A stretch of DNA of 64,000 nt, taken from positions 620,001 through 684,000 of the forward strand of contig OZ251497.1 of NCBI GenBank assembly GCA_965242735.1. The letters are read 5' to 3'. Both the position numbers and the translations under genes were made by a program. Below the pieces are notes generated by a model. That model saw only the letters and a list, made by a program, of their open reading frames with translations. It did no database searches and was not told the origin of the DNA. Below, one piece after another: positions 8,604-17,699 of this stretch. This stretch comes from G958295645 sp965242735. Lineage in GTDB: Bacteria; Gemmatimonadota; Gemmatimonadetes; Longimicrobiales; Gaopeijiaceae. Numbering within the stretch: position 1 is the stretch's first letter; the number at the start of each line of letters is the position of its first letter.

Positions 8604-10742
8604 CTACCTGTCCGCGGCGGGCTTCGGCGAGCCTCCGTGCTCCTCGAACCACTTCATCAGGTAGAGCTGGGTGCGCATGAAGTTGGACGGCTTGGAGCCG
8701 GTTCCGTGGTATTCGTCGTGGAAGCGGATCATCTTGGTGGGGACGCCGAGCTGCTTGAGGGCTTGGTAGTACTCCTCGGTCTGGGCCATCGGAGTGCGAA
8801 GGTCGAGCTCGCCGGTCATGAGGATGGTGGGCGTGGTGACGTTCTGCACGTACATCAGGGGGGAGTGCTCGAGGTACTTGTCGGGATTGTCCCATGGATA
8901 GCCGTGGTAGCGGTAGTAGCCCCACACGGTGATGTCGGCGTTGCCGGCGAAGCTCATCCAATTGATGACGGGACAGCGGACGCCGGCGGCGGCGAACCGG
9001 GTCGTTTGGCCGATGACCCAGCTGGAAAGGACGCCGCCGCCGCTGCATCCCGTCACGTACATCTGGTCTTCGGCGACGTAGCCTCGCTCGAGCAGCGCGT
9101 CGACGCCGGCCATCAGGTCGTCGTAGTCCACGGACGGATAGCCGTTGTCGATGGCGTTGCCGAAGTCCGTGCCGTAGCCGGTGCTGCCCCGGGGATTGGT
9201 GTAGAGGGTGACGTATCCGTTGGCGGCGAAGTTCTGGTAGGGGTAGCTGAAGCCGACGTTGTACATGGCGTGAGGGCCGCCGTGGATGTGCAGGATCAGC
9301 GGATATTCTCGGCTCGGATCGAAGTCGGGCGGCTTGACGATCCAACCCTGCGCGCGCGTTCCGCCGGTCGACTCGTACCACATCTCCTCGACCTCGCCCA
9401 GCCGCTTCCCGGCCAGCACGTCGGCGTTGACCTCGGTGATGCGCCGGATGTCGCCCCCGCCGTCCAGGTCGTAGGCCACAACGTCGCCGGGCTCGTGAGG
9501 CGAAGTCAGGACTCCCACCGCCCGCCCGTCGTCGGTCGCCGAGGTGAGCGAAAGCATGTGCACGCCTTCGGTGACTTGCCGAAGGTTGCCCGAGCGCGGT
9601 GCGAAATGCACGTTCATGCTTCCCCTGTCGCCGGCCGTGAAGTACACGCCGCCGGAGTTGGCGGCCCAATGGAGCGCGAAGCCGACGTCTCTGTCCAAGC
9701 CGTCGGACACGAGGCGCGGACTGCCGCCGTCGGCGTCCATCATGTACATGTCGTTGGTCTTGTAGGTCTGCGACGTCCAAGGGTAGCCAGTGTACGCGAT
9801 CGTGCGGCCGTCCGGCGACACGTTGGGGTTGGCCCACGGTCCCTTCTCGGACGTGAGCTGCCGTATCTCCATGGTGGCCAGGTCCATGGCGTAGACGTGG
9901 GATTCCCGGTAGCGATTGTCCGCGTCCTCCATCAGGCCGTCGAAGAACAGCGTGCCTCCGTCGGGCGACAGGTCGTAGCCCACGTTGCCGACGCCGGAGA
10001 CGAACGTGGCGCCCGCGTTCCACGAACCGCTGGTGAGCTGCTGGGCGGTCCCGCCGTCGCTGGGCACGCGGAAGAGGTGCGTGAAGCCCTCGTCGAGGAA
10101 GCCGATGCGGTCGAAGCGGTAGTGGATGCGGTCCACGATCCTGGGCGCGGGCGTCCACTCGGCGCCTTCCGGAGCCGCAGGGAGGTCGATGGGCCAGGGC
10201 TCGGAGTCGGGGACGAAGCGCTGGAAGTAGATGTGCGCCCCGTCGGGCGACCACTTGAAGTTCGACGGCGCCTCGGTCTCGCGGGTGACTTGGCTCGTCG
10301 CGCCTTCCGCGTCCATCCACCGGACATGGATCTGGGGACCCTCGGGGCCGCCGTCGCCGCCGGGCGCGACGAAGGCCAGCCGCGTTCCGTCGGGCGACCA
10401 CCGGGGGCTCGATCCTTCGAGCAGGAAGCGGTTCCGTCCTCCGTCGGCGTCCATGATCCACACCGCCGACCGGAACCGGTCCTCCATCTTGTCGACCCAC
10501 GACCGCGTGTAGACGACCTGGCGCCCGTCCGGCGAGATCTGCGGACCGGACACCCGCTCCATGTCCAAGTAGTGCTCCACCGTGAGCAGATCGGTTGCGG
10601 GCGTCTCTTGGGCGGTGGCGGAAGCGGGTGCCGCGAGCATGGCCGCTCCGAGCGCAGTTGCCGCGAACACGGCTGCTCCAAGCGCGGTCAACGCGCAGAG
10701 GGCCGGCTTGGCGGCGAAGGCTGGGGCGAGTCTCGTCTTCAT
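8604..10742 (-). CDS. S9 family prolyl oligopeptidase / acylaminoacyl-peptidase-like enzyme, secreted
   Basis: A 712-residue serine peptidase. A signal peptide (Ala-rich, ending ATAQ near residue 40) precedes a beta-propeller built of WD40-like 'SPDG' repeats (residues about 60-430) and a C-terminal alpha/beta-hydrolase domain. The nucleophile is the Ser of GCSGGG; the acid is likely the Asp in 'TGELDLRTPM' and the His that in 'HDEYHGTG'. It should cleave short peptides in the periplasm, fitting a peptide-scavenging lifestyle. ATG 10742 is chosen because GGAGGA lies 6 nt upstream. It leads the ppk2 gene. Confidence 0.92.
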   Translation of the reverse strand: MKTRLAPAFAAKPALCALTALGAAVFAATALGAAMLAAPASATAQETPATDLLTVEHYLDMERVSGPQISPDGRQVVYTRSWVDKMEDRFRSAVWIMDADGGRNRFLLEGSSPRWSPDGTRLAFVAPGGDGGPEGPQIHVRWMDAEGATSQVTRETEAPSNFKWSPDGAHIYFQRFVPDSEPWPIDLPAAPEGAEWTPAPRIVDRIHYRFDRIGFLDEGFTHLFRVPSDGGTAQQLTSGSWNAGATFVSGVGNVGYDLSPDGGTLFFDGLMEDADNRYRESHVYAMDLATMEIRQLTSEKGPWANPNVSPDGRTIAYTGYPWTSQTYKTNDMYMMDADGGSPRLVSDGLDRDVGFALHWAANSGGVYFTAGDRGSMNVHFAPRSGNLRQVTEGVHMLSLTSATDDGRAVGVLTSPHEPGDVVAYDLDGGGDIRRITEVNADVLAGKRLGEVEEMWYESTGGTRAQGWIVKPPDFDPSREYPLILHIHGGPHAMYNVGFSYPYQNFAANGYVTLYTNPRGSTGYGTDFGNAIDNGYPSVDYDDLMAGVDALLERGYVAEDQMYVTGCSGGGVLSSWVIGQTTRFAAAGVRCPVINWMSFAGNADITVWGYYRYHGYPWDNPDKYLEHSPLMYVQNVTTPTILMTGELDLRTPMAQTEEYYQALKQLGVPTKMIRFHDEYHGTGSKPSNFMRTQLYLMKWFEEHGGSPKPAADR

Positions 10743-11161
10743 GGGTTCCTCCGAATCGGAAGTGGGCGGACGGGCGTCGGCTTGGCGGTCAAGCGCAACA
10801 TGTCCATCATAGAGTTTGCGGGCCCGCTTGGCGAGGGGCGCGGCCATGGATGGCGAGGAGCGGGGCCATGGACGGCGCGGGCGGGGCCATGGGCGGCGAG
10901 GAGCGCGGCGTGGACGGCGAGGGACGGGGCGATGGACGGCGAGGGTGCGGGCCTTTGGACGGCGAGGGTGCGGTGATGCACGGCGAGCGCTGGGGCCATG
11001 GATGGCGAGCGGTGGAGCCATGGACACGGCCTGTCGATCTCCGAATCGGCAGACGGGCAGACGGGCCGACCATGCGGCATGTTATCGTTACGGTCGGTGC
11101 CCAGGGCCGCAGGGCGGACGGCTTGGGCGGCCCCGCATGTTGGCTTGAGACGGGAGGAGAC
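10743..11161. other. Divergent intergenic region, repeat-rich
   Basis: No gene is supported although the frames are open, because the sequence is repetitive and lacks stop codons by composition. It separates the S9 peptidase (minus) from a lipoprotein (plus). AAACTCTATGAT on the minus strand near 10806-10818 has a -10-like TATGAT for the peptidase, without a good -35. Confidence 0.5.
10830..11036 (+). repeat. Degenerate GGCCATGGACGGCGAGG tandem repeats
   Basis: Roughly ten imperfect copies of a 15-24 bp unit made of GCCATGG and GACGGCGAGG strings fill this stretch. Spacing is irregular, so it is not a CRISPR array. It is the most extreme of several such tracts in the window. Confidence 0.75.
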
Positions 11162-11677
11162 ATGGACTTGCCGGAGAATCCTGCCGGAGGCCGTGACGGG
11201 CGCACGGGGCCGGGCGCGGTCCCGGTCAAGAGCCGTCGGGCGGCGCGTTTGGTCGTGGCGGTGGCTTGGCTCCCGCTCGTCGGTGCCTGCGATAGCCTCG
11301 GCTTGGGCGGGGAACCGGAGACGGCCCGCATTCACATCGAGAGCACGGACGTCGAAGAGGTCACGCTGGTGACGGCCAAGCGGTTCGTCTACGTGCGGCC
11401 TCCGGATTGCACGGAATGTCCTGCGGTCGCCCAGCCGGTCAACGCCGACACGTCGGTCGTGTCGGTGCCCTTCGACAGGACGTATCCGTTCGATTCCCGG
11501 CTCCAGTTCTTCGCCGAGACGTTTCCGGCGGCGGCCGAGCCGGCCACGCTGTTGCTGGTCGCCTACGTGGACGACAGGGAGTGGTCGAGGAGCACCCGCC
11601 TCGTGCAACCCGCGGAGGAAGACGGACAGCAACAGACGCTGCAGTTCGTGTACGAGTTCAGGAGACCCCAGAGATGA
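11162..11677 (+). CDS. Small lipoprotein of unknown function
   Basis: 171 residues. After a 30-residue basic leader comes a hydrophobic segment ending in the lipobox LPLVGAC, so the mature protein starts at Cys41 or nearby. The remainder is beta-rich ('RIHIESTDVEEVTLVT') with a CTEC pair near residue 84 that could form a disulphide. I do not recognise a family. GGGAGGAG lies just upstream of ATG 11162. It precedes a di-haem oxidoreductase on the same strand and may share its transcript. Confidence 0.75.
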   Translation: MDLPENPAGGRDGRTGPGAVPVKSRRAARLVVAVAWLPLVGACDSLGLGGEPETARIHIESTDVEEVTLVTAKRFVYVRPPDCTECPAVAQPVNADTSVVSVPFDRTYPFDSRLQFFAETFPAAAEPATLLLVAYVDDREWSRSTRLVQPAEEDGQQQTLQFVYEFRRPQR

Positions 11678-11777
11678 GGCCCCGGCCGACGCGCAGGACT
11701 TGCGAGCCGCCGCCGGCCTAGGAGGCGCCGAGGGACGGCGCTTCCGGCCGCCGTCGATTGCTCGCTCGTCAGAGAGC

Positions 11778-13055
11778 TTGCGTCTGCGGCGTCGGGCCGC
11801 CAAGGGCCGGTGCCTGCGGTCACGGTGGACGGCCTCCTGGACGGCTTCCGCCATCACGGCGTCGGCCACCTGCGCCAAGGGCTGGCGCCCGCGGCCGCCG
11901 TGGACGGCCCTCCTGCTGTGGACCGCCGCGTGCGACGCGCGCCCGCCGTTCGCGGAAGCCGAACCGGGCCTGCCGCTCCCTGGCCTCTCCGAATCCCAGC
12001 TCGAGGCGTTCGCGGCGGGCCAGTCGCTCTTCAACCGGCCGTTCGCCCCCGAGGACGGACTGGGGCCGATCTTCAACCAGGACCGGTGCGGTTCCTGCCA
12101 CGACCTGCCCACCAGCGGCGGCCACGGCGCCGAGCCGGTCATGCGGGTCAGCCGCTTCGATCCGGACCGGGGCTGCTCCGTTCTGCCCGAACTGGGGGGC
12201 GGACTGCTGCAGCAAATCGTCACCGAGCAGGCCCGGCGGCTGGGGGTCGAGCCCGAGAGGATTCCCGAGACGGCCACGGCGGCGTCCGACGTCCGGGCGC
12301 CGGCCATCTACGGACTCGGCTTGGTGGAGGCCGTCTCCGAAGCCGACCTGCTGCGCGCCGCCGACCCCGACGACGCCGACGGCGACGGCATATCGGGCCG
12401 TCCCAACTTCGACGGCTCGGGACGGCTGGGGCGCTTCGGGCGCAAGGCTCGCCACGCAACGCTGCGCGGCTTCGTCGAGGAGGCCATCCGGGTGGAGATG
12501 GGCCTGACGACGCCGGGCCATCCGATGGAGGAACTGCCCGGCGGCCGCCCCTTGCCCCCCGGGGCCGACCTGGCGGCCGATCCCGAAACGGGCGAAGCCG
12601 AGATCCAACAGCTGGTGGACTACGTTCGCTTCTTGGCGCCCCCTGGCCCGCGTCCCCCCGAGAATCCCCGCGCCGCTGCCGAAGTTTCGAACGGCGAGGG
12701 GATCTTCAGCGCCTTGGGATGCGCCCAGTGCCACGTCCAGTGGTTCGAGACGCCCGCCGATCCGCCGCCGCCTTTGGCCCGCAAGCGCTTTCGCCTCTAC
12801 TCCGACTTGCTCCTGCACGACATGGGCCCGGAACTGGCCGACATTTGCGCGCCCGGAACGACGCCCTCGGAGTGGAAGACGGCGCGCTTGGTCGGCCTGG
12901 GCCTCCGCTTCGAGTTTCTCCACGACGGCCGGGCTCAGAGCCTCTCCGAGGCCATCCTCTTGCACGGCGGCGAAGCGACCGCGGCGCGCGACGCCTTCCG
13001 AAGACTCGGCGACGACGAGCGGCGGCAATTGCTGAGATTTCTGCAGTCTCTGTAG
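11778..13055 (+). CDS. Di-haem oxidoreductase-like lipoprotein (DHOR family, cytochrome c)
   Basis: A periplasm-facing c-type cytochrome. Two haem-binding sites are seen, CGSCH and CAQCH, with the family strings 'EDGLGP.FN', 'DADGDGISGRPN', 'GRFGRKA' and 'DLLLHDMGPEL' (PF06537 group). A lipobox-like LLWTAAC precedes the mature part. In other bacteria DHOR proteins occur beside imelysins and TonB receptors in iron-uptake clusters, so a redox role near the outer membrane is an inference. The start is uncertain: TTG 11778 or TTG 11700, neither with a clear Shine-Dalgarno. A paralogue lies at 17700-18962. Confidence 0.8.
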   Translation: MRLRRRAAKGRCLRSRWTASWTASAITASATCAKGWRPRPPWTALLLWTAACDARPPFAEAEPGLPLPGLSESQLEAFAAGQSLFNRPFAPEDGLGPIFNQDRCGSCHDLPTSGGHGAEPVMRVSRFDPDRGCSVLPELGGGLLQQIVTEQARRLGVEPERIPETATAASDVRAPAIYGLGLVEAVSEADLLRAADPDDADGDGISGRPNFDGSGRLGRFGRKARHATLRGFVEEAIRVEMGLTTPGHPMEELPGGRPLPPGADLAADPETGEAEIQQLVDYVRFLAPPGPRPPENPRAAAEVSNGEGIFSALGCAQCHVQWFETPADPPPPLARKRFRLYSDLLLHDMGPELADICAPGTTPSEWKTARLVGLGLRFEFLHDGRAQSLSEAILLHGGEATAARDAFRRLGDDERRQLLRFLQSL

Positions 13056-13107
13056 CGCACCGCCGCCAACGGTGCGGCGACCCAGGTCGCCCAAGGGGCA
13101 AAAAGAA

Positions 13108-13141
13108 GGGGTGGCCGCCCGCGCCTTCAGGCGACCACCCC
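13108..13141 (-). terminator. Intrinsic terminator after the SusC-SusD operon
   Basis: Arms at 13108-13119 and 13130-13141 form a 12-bp stem with one G-U pair on the minus-strand transcript and a 10-nt loop, followed on that strand by TTCTTTTTG (13107-13099). It lies 28 bp past the SusD stop and between convergent genes. Confidence 0.8.
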
Positions 13142-13168
13142 CGATTTGCCGAAAGTACGGCTACGAGA

Positions 13169-14485
13169 TCACGCCCTCGGGATGCACCGCTTCGTGAGGT
13201 CGCTCTCGATGTTGTCGTTGTACAGTGCTTCCTGATCCGACAACGTGAACTTCGTCGGCCGGCCGATGGCTGGCCGCTCTGGATCGTTCAACGCGGCGAA
13301 CACTTGCGCCACCAGGTCGGCGCGATGGAGGTCCACTGCCCGCTGGCCTTCCATGAACAGCTCGGCGAACCGCTCGGTCCCAAGTATTTGCACCATCGTG
13401 GCCAAGTCCGTCGGCGTCGGCAACGGCGCCAAGCCGACGGCGGCCCTCAGCGCATTCAGAATGGTCGTCGCGCCCGCGAAGTCTCCGGCGGCGGCCATGG
13501 CCTCGGCCTGAATCAGGCGCATGCCGTCCGAGTGCACCATGGGGATGGGGTCGGCGACGCCGTTGTACTTCCACTGGCTGTAGTGAGGCGTCTCGTTGTC
13601 GGTGGCCACTTCGCCGTCGAAGTAGACAGGCATCCGCTTGTCGAACTCCATCGTCCAGGGGTCCCGCATGTAGCCCGGATCGTCGCTCTCCTCTATCTGG
13701 GGCCACCACTTGTACATCAGCCCTGCCGCCTCGTTGAAGTTCTTGGTCGTGAGCTGCACGACCGCGTTGTTGCTCTGCTGGTTGAAGATCGCGTTGTACG
13801 AAAAGCCGTCCGGCACCGTCGCCGCGTCGGCCGCGGCTGCGGCGTAGTCGCCCTTGATCAGGTTGGCTTGGGCACGGCCCGCTATCGCGGCAGTCATGTA
13901 ATCGTTCCTGCCCGCAGCTTGCGCCGACTGCAACGCGTTGGTGAACCGCTGGACGGCCACATCGAGCATCTGCATGTCCGTGACGACGCTGCCGCGTTCC
14001 GGATCGGCGGTGCCTCCGTCGCGGTCGGGCACCGATTCGCAGAACGCCATGCCCAAGTACAAGGCCGCGAAGCCGTTGGCCAAGCGCACTTGAGCCGTCA
14101 TCGGACTGGATGCGGCCTCGCTTTCGCCCAACACCCGCTTGAAGCGCTCCTCAGCATCCAACGCAAACCACTGCGCCCGGTGCCACGCGTCCTGCACTCC
14201 GTCCATCGGGCTGGTCGCGTACTGGAATCGGCCGTGATCCGTCTCGTCGTAGCTGCTCCAAGTCCCTGTGTGCTGGTACTCGTCCGAAAGGAGCGCCTGA
14301 TAGATCACGTAGCTGTCCATGACGGCATGGACGGCTCCCTCGACCCCGTTGGCCACCGCCGGCAAGGCGGTGTCCACGTCGTCCTCCGTGTAGCGTTGGG
14401 GGTCGGACACAGTCAGCAGGTCGCACGCCCCGAAGAGCAGGACGGCGACCGCCGCCATCCACCCTCTGAAGTTTCTTGCGTTCAT
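13169..14485 (-). CDS. SusD/RagB-like outer-membrane nutrient-binding lipoprotein
   Basis: 438 residues. The lipobox LLFGAC places the lipidated Cys at residue 21. The helical TPR-rich body, the early 'DPQRYTEDDVDTALPAVANGVEGAV' region and the late 'TERFAELFMEGQRAVDLHR' motif are typical of the SusD/RagB family. It acts as the surface lid over its SusC-type partner, encoded 29 bp upstream, to capture an oligomeric nutrient (glycan or peptide; the substrate cannot be told). Transcribed after the SusC gene and ended by the terminator at 13108-13141. Confidence 0.92.
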   Translation of the reverse strand: MNARNFRGWMAAVAVLLFGACDLLTVSDPQRYTEDDVDTALPAVANGVEGAVHAVMDSYVIYQALLSDEYQHTGTWSSYDETDHGRFQYATSPMDGVQDAWHRAQWFALDAEERFKRVLGESEAASSPMTAQVRLANGFAALYLGMAFCESVPDRDGGTADPERGSVVTDMQMLDVAVQRFTNALQSAQAAGRNDYMTAAIAGRAQANLIKGDYAAAAADAATVPDGFSYNAIFNQQSNNAVVQLTTKNFNEAAGLMYKWWPQIEESDDPGYMRDPWTMEFDKRMPVYFDGEVATDNETPHYSQWKYNGVADPIPMVHSDGMRLIQAEAMAAAGDFAGATTILNALRAAVGLAPLPTPTDLATMVQILGTERFAELFMEGQRAVDLHRADLVAQVFAALNDPERPAIGRPTKFTLSDQEALYNDNIESDLTKRCIPRA

Positions 14486-14514
14486 CTAGCTTGCCTTTCT
14501 CCCTGTCGGGTGGA

Positions 14515-17499
14515 TCAGAACCTTGTCCTGAAGGAAAGAACGAAGCGCCGAGCCTGCGGCAACGCTAGAAAGCTCGAGGTCGCGAAGTCTCGCCCTCCCT
14601 GGTACAGTGCGCTAGGATCCGTGCAGTTGCAATCGTCCCACCAATGCAGGTTGTAGCCCGACAGCGTCACCGTCGTGCGTTGGAGCCCCAGCCTGCCCGA
14701 CATCGTCTCCGGCAAGGTGTACGAGACCGAAACTTCCTGCAGGCGGACGTGATCCCGGGAGTCCACGGGGTACGCCAGCCGGTGCCGGTTCAAGACCGAG
14801 TCGCTGGCTGGCGTGGCGTCACCGTTGGCATCGAGGTGCATCAAGTACTCGTCGTACGCCAGCTGGCGAACGCCGTATCCCCGGTCGGAGTTGACCACCG
14901 ACGATCCCCATTCGCCGCGGAACTGAACCGAGACGCGCAAGGCCTGTCCCAGAGAGAAATCGTTGGACAACGACGCGGTGTGCGTCGGCAGGCCTGCGTT
15001 GCCTTGGTAGAACGGATGCGTCGACCGAATGTGGGTGCGCGTGGCCGGGTCCCACCCGATGACCTGCGTGCGGATGATGTCCAGGATGGGGAAGCCCTCC
15101 CAAAAGCCGCCAAGGCGCCTGTGCTGCGTCCAACCCTTCAACTCGGTTCCGTCGTAAATCGGAAGAGAATCCGGGATGGCCGTCGGGCCAAGGTCCAGAA
15201 TCTCCTGGTGCGTCCATGAAAACGTGGCCCCGGACGACCATCGGAAGGAGCTTCGGTCGACATGGGTGGCGTTCACGCCCAGCTCGACGCCGTGGTTCAG
15301 GATCTCGCCGACGTTGCGCCACTGCGCGCTAGCGAATCCCTCGCTCGGGGGAAGCGGGATCTGCAACAGAGCGTTGGTTGTCGTCGCGTGGAAGTACGTG
15401 GCGTCGATCCCTATCCGGTCGTGCCACAGGCCGAGATCCACGCCGGCTTCGTACTCCAGCTTGACCTCGGGCTCCAAGGCGTCGTTGCCGGGATTGTTGG
15501 GTGCGACACCCGCCTCGTCCTCCAGAACTGTGTTGGGCTGGTAGGTCAGGAACTGGTCGAACGCTCCCGGCGACTTGCCGGCCGTTCCCACCGCCGCGCG
15601 CAGCTTTGCGCTGCTGATGAACGCGGGCAGGACGCCCTCGGAGAAGTTGTACGCGACATCGGCCTTGGGATACACCTGGAACCCGTAGTTCTCGCCGAAA
15701 GCGCTGTTGCCGTCCACCCGCACCGCGCCCGTGACGAACAGATTGTCGCCGATGTCGAAGCGGTTCTGAGCGAAGAAGCCGACATTGACTTCCTCCGACT
15801 CCGTCTCCGCGCCGAAGTTTCGTGCGGCCCCGCTGACCGTGGTCACGCCCTCGCCGGCGAAATCCTTGCCGGTGGCCATCTGGAAGCCCTGGAGATGCCA
15901 GTATCCCTGCATTCCAAACGCCAGAGACCCGGCCATGTTGTCCATGAAGGAAATGTCGTAATCTAGGTTCCCTAGGTACTCGGCTGTGTAGCTCGCGCTC
16001 TTCCGGTAACCCAGGTTCCGCTCGCCCAACCTCCCAATGTACGTGTAGTGATGACCGAAGGGCATAATGCGACTCTTCTCGTCCGTGACCCTGTCCAGCC
16101 CCAATCTTGCTGTGTGCTTGAAATTGGCACGGGGGTTCCACTGAATCGTGATGCCCGTTGTGTTGCGCCAAGCGTCCGAGAACGTCTGGAGCCGCTGAGC
16201 GTCCGCGACGGTGACGTCGAGGCCTCCGCCGTAAGGCTCTTCAGCTGTCGTATTCAGGGGATTGGCCAGCAAGGCGTTGGTGTAGATGCCGAGCCAGTTG
16301 TTGCCCGACTGCAACGACCAGACCCGGTTTCTTACGTACCCCGACACGGCGCTGACCGTCAGGTTCTCCCCCGCCGTCCAGTTCAAGTTTATGCGGAAGT
16401 TGGCCTTCTTCATGTCGTTGGGCTTGATCGACCCCTCATCGTAAGTGAAGCCGCCCGACACGAAGTACGTGACGTACTCCCCCCCCCCGTCGACGGTCAT
16501 GTCGTAGGAGTTGATCAGCCCGTTCTCAATCAGGGTCTGGTTGGGGTCCAAGGCTGGGGTTCCGTCCTTGCCCAGGAAATTGGGCCGCAACTTGGTCGGC
16601 CAGTTGGCGCGGTGCCGGTTGATCCCGACGCTGGTGCCGAAGGTGAAGTTCGCCGGGCTGTTGTTGCGTCCGCGCTTCGTGAAGACCTGAATCACTCCCC
16701 CGGACGCCTCCGACCCGTAGAGCGTCGCGGCCGCCGGGCCTCTGAGGACTTCGATGCGGTCGATCTCGTCGGGATTGAGATCGGACAGGCGGTCTTCTCC
16801 GGCGCCGCCGCTGAAGGCGCAACAGGTCGTGGAGAACCCGGTCCCCGCGACGCCACTGCCCCACTCCGAGCCGCGGCTGTCGACCCGAATCCCGTCGATG
16901 TAGATGACGGGCCGCTGGCTCAGCGAGAACGAATCGTTGCCCCGGATCGTCAGGGGCCTGGACGTGCCGACCCCGCCTACGGCCCCCACGGAGCGGACTC
17001 CCGCCATCCGGCCCTCCATAAGCTCGCTGAACGACTTCAGAGGCATCCGCTCCTGCTGATCGCTCACGTTCAGAGAAGCGGCGGACACGCCGAGCTTGCG
17101 GCGCTCGACCGCGCCGGCCGTGCCCGTGACGATGATCTCGTCGAGCGCCACGGCCGAGATTGCAAGCGCGAATTCGACCCTGGCCGTCCCCCCGGCGGTC
17201 ACCGTGACCTCTTCCGAAGCGGTCGCGTAGCCGACGTGCTTCGTCTGAACGGTGTAGGTGCCAGCCGGCACGCTGGTGATCAGGAACCGGCCGTCGGCGT
17301 TGGAGAGCGTCACCAGCTCCGTGTCCAGAAACGAGATCAGCGTGCCATCGATCGGCTGCCCGGTCGTCGCGTCGGTCACCGTGCCCGTGACGGCGCCGTT
17401 CTGCGCGGCCGCCGTTGCCGGCATCAAAAGGGCCGTGGCGAGGGCCACGGCGGGCAGGGAAGCCAGTCCCCTGCGGATCATGTTGTAGCGTTGGTTCAT
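14515..17499 (-). CDS. SusC/RagA-family TonB-linked outer-membrane receptor
   Basis: 994 residues: signal peptide (cleavage after TAAAQ, near 33), CarboxypepD_reg-like domain (about 35-120), TonB plug with 'GVIQVFTKRGRN' (about 125-290) and a 22-strand barrel ending in a terminal Phe (RFVLSFRTRF). The plug carries the SusC signature 'IEVLRGPAAATLYGSEA'. It imports the ligand delivered by the adjoining SusD protein, powered by TonB. ATG 17499 is chosen, with AAGGAGAGG just upstream; a TTG/ATG further upstream is less likely. The 200 bp upstream contain low-complexity GC repeats and no other gene. Confidence 0.95.
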   Translation of the reverse strand: MNQRYNMIRRGLASLPAVALATALLMPATAAAQNGAVTGTVTDATTGQPIDGTLISFLDTELVTLSNADGRFLITSVPAGTYTVQTKHVGYATASEEVTVTAGGTARVEFALAISAVALDEIIVTGTAGAVERRKLGVSAASLNVSDQQERMPLKSFSELMEGRMAGVRSVGAVGGVGTSRPLTIRGNDSFSLSQRPVIYIDGIRVDSRGSEWGSGVAGTGFSTTCCAFSGGAGEDRLSDLNPDEIDRIEVLRGPAAATLYGSEASGGVIQVFTKRGRNNSPANFTFGTSVGINRHRANWPTKLRPNFLGKDGTPALDPNQTLIENGLINSYDMTVDGGGEYVTYFVSGGFTYDEGSIKPNDMKKANFRINLNWTAGENLTVSAVSGYVRNRVWSLQSGNNWLGIYTNALLANPLNTTAEEPYGGGLDVTVADAQRLQTFSDAWRNTTGITIQWNPRANFKHTARLGLDRVTDEKSRIMPFGHHYTYIGRLGERNLGYRKSASYTAEYLGNLDYDISFMDNMAGSLAFGMQGYWHLQGFQMATGKDFAGEGVTTVSGAARNFGAETESEEVNVGFFAQNRFDIGDNLFVTGAVRVDGNSAFGENYGFQVYPKADVAYNFSEGVLPAFISSAKLRAAVGTAGKSPGAFDQFLTYQPNTVLEDEAGVAPNNPGNDALEPEVKLEYEAGVDLGLWHDRIGIDATYFHATTTNALLQIPLPPSEGFASAQWRNVGEILNHGVELGVNATHVDRSSFRWSSGATFSWTHQEILDLGPTAIPDSLPIYDGTELKGWTQHRRLGGFWEGFPILDIIRTQVIGWDPATRTHIRSTHPFYQGNAGLPTHTASLSNDFSLGQALRVSVQFRGEWGSSVVNSDRGYGVRQLAYDEYLMHLDANGDATPASDSVLNRHRLAYPVDSRDHVRLQEVSVSYTLPETMSGRLGLQRTTVTLSGYNLHWWDDCNCTDPSALYQGGRDFATSSFLALPQARRFVLSFRTRF

Positions 17500-17699
17500 G
17501 TCCTCTCCTTGGGTAACGGACGGCATTTGCGGCGAGCGTGACCCGGAGCCCCGCCCGCCTCGCTACGAACGCCCTGGAAGCTACGGAGTCCATGGGCGCA
17601 AGCGCAAGCCATGGCCGGAGTCGGTCAGGGTACCGGCAAGGTACGGAGCCCGCGGGCGCGGGCGCAAGCGCGTGGCCGGTCCGCCTTGGGCTCGCTCGG

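Noticed and set aside
5586..10976. Very long open frame on the plus strand opposite PPK2 and the S9 peptidase, and a similar long frame at 7246-10500 on the minus strand
   Set aside because: High GC leaves antisense and shifted frames open. The products are Arg/Ala/His-rich without domains, while the overlapping frames encode clear enzyme families.
10743..11161. Protein-coding potential in the GCCATGG repeat tract
   Set aside because: All frames are open on both strands as a result of the repeat composition; no domain and no start signal other than that of the lipoprotein at 11162.
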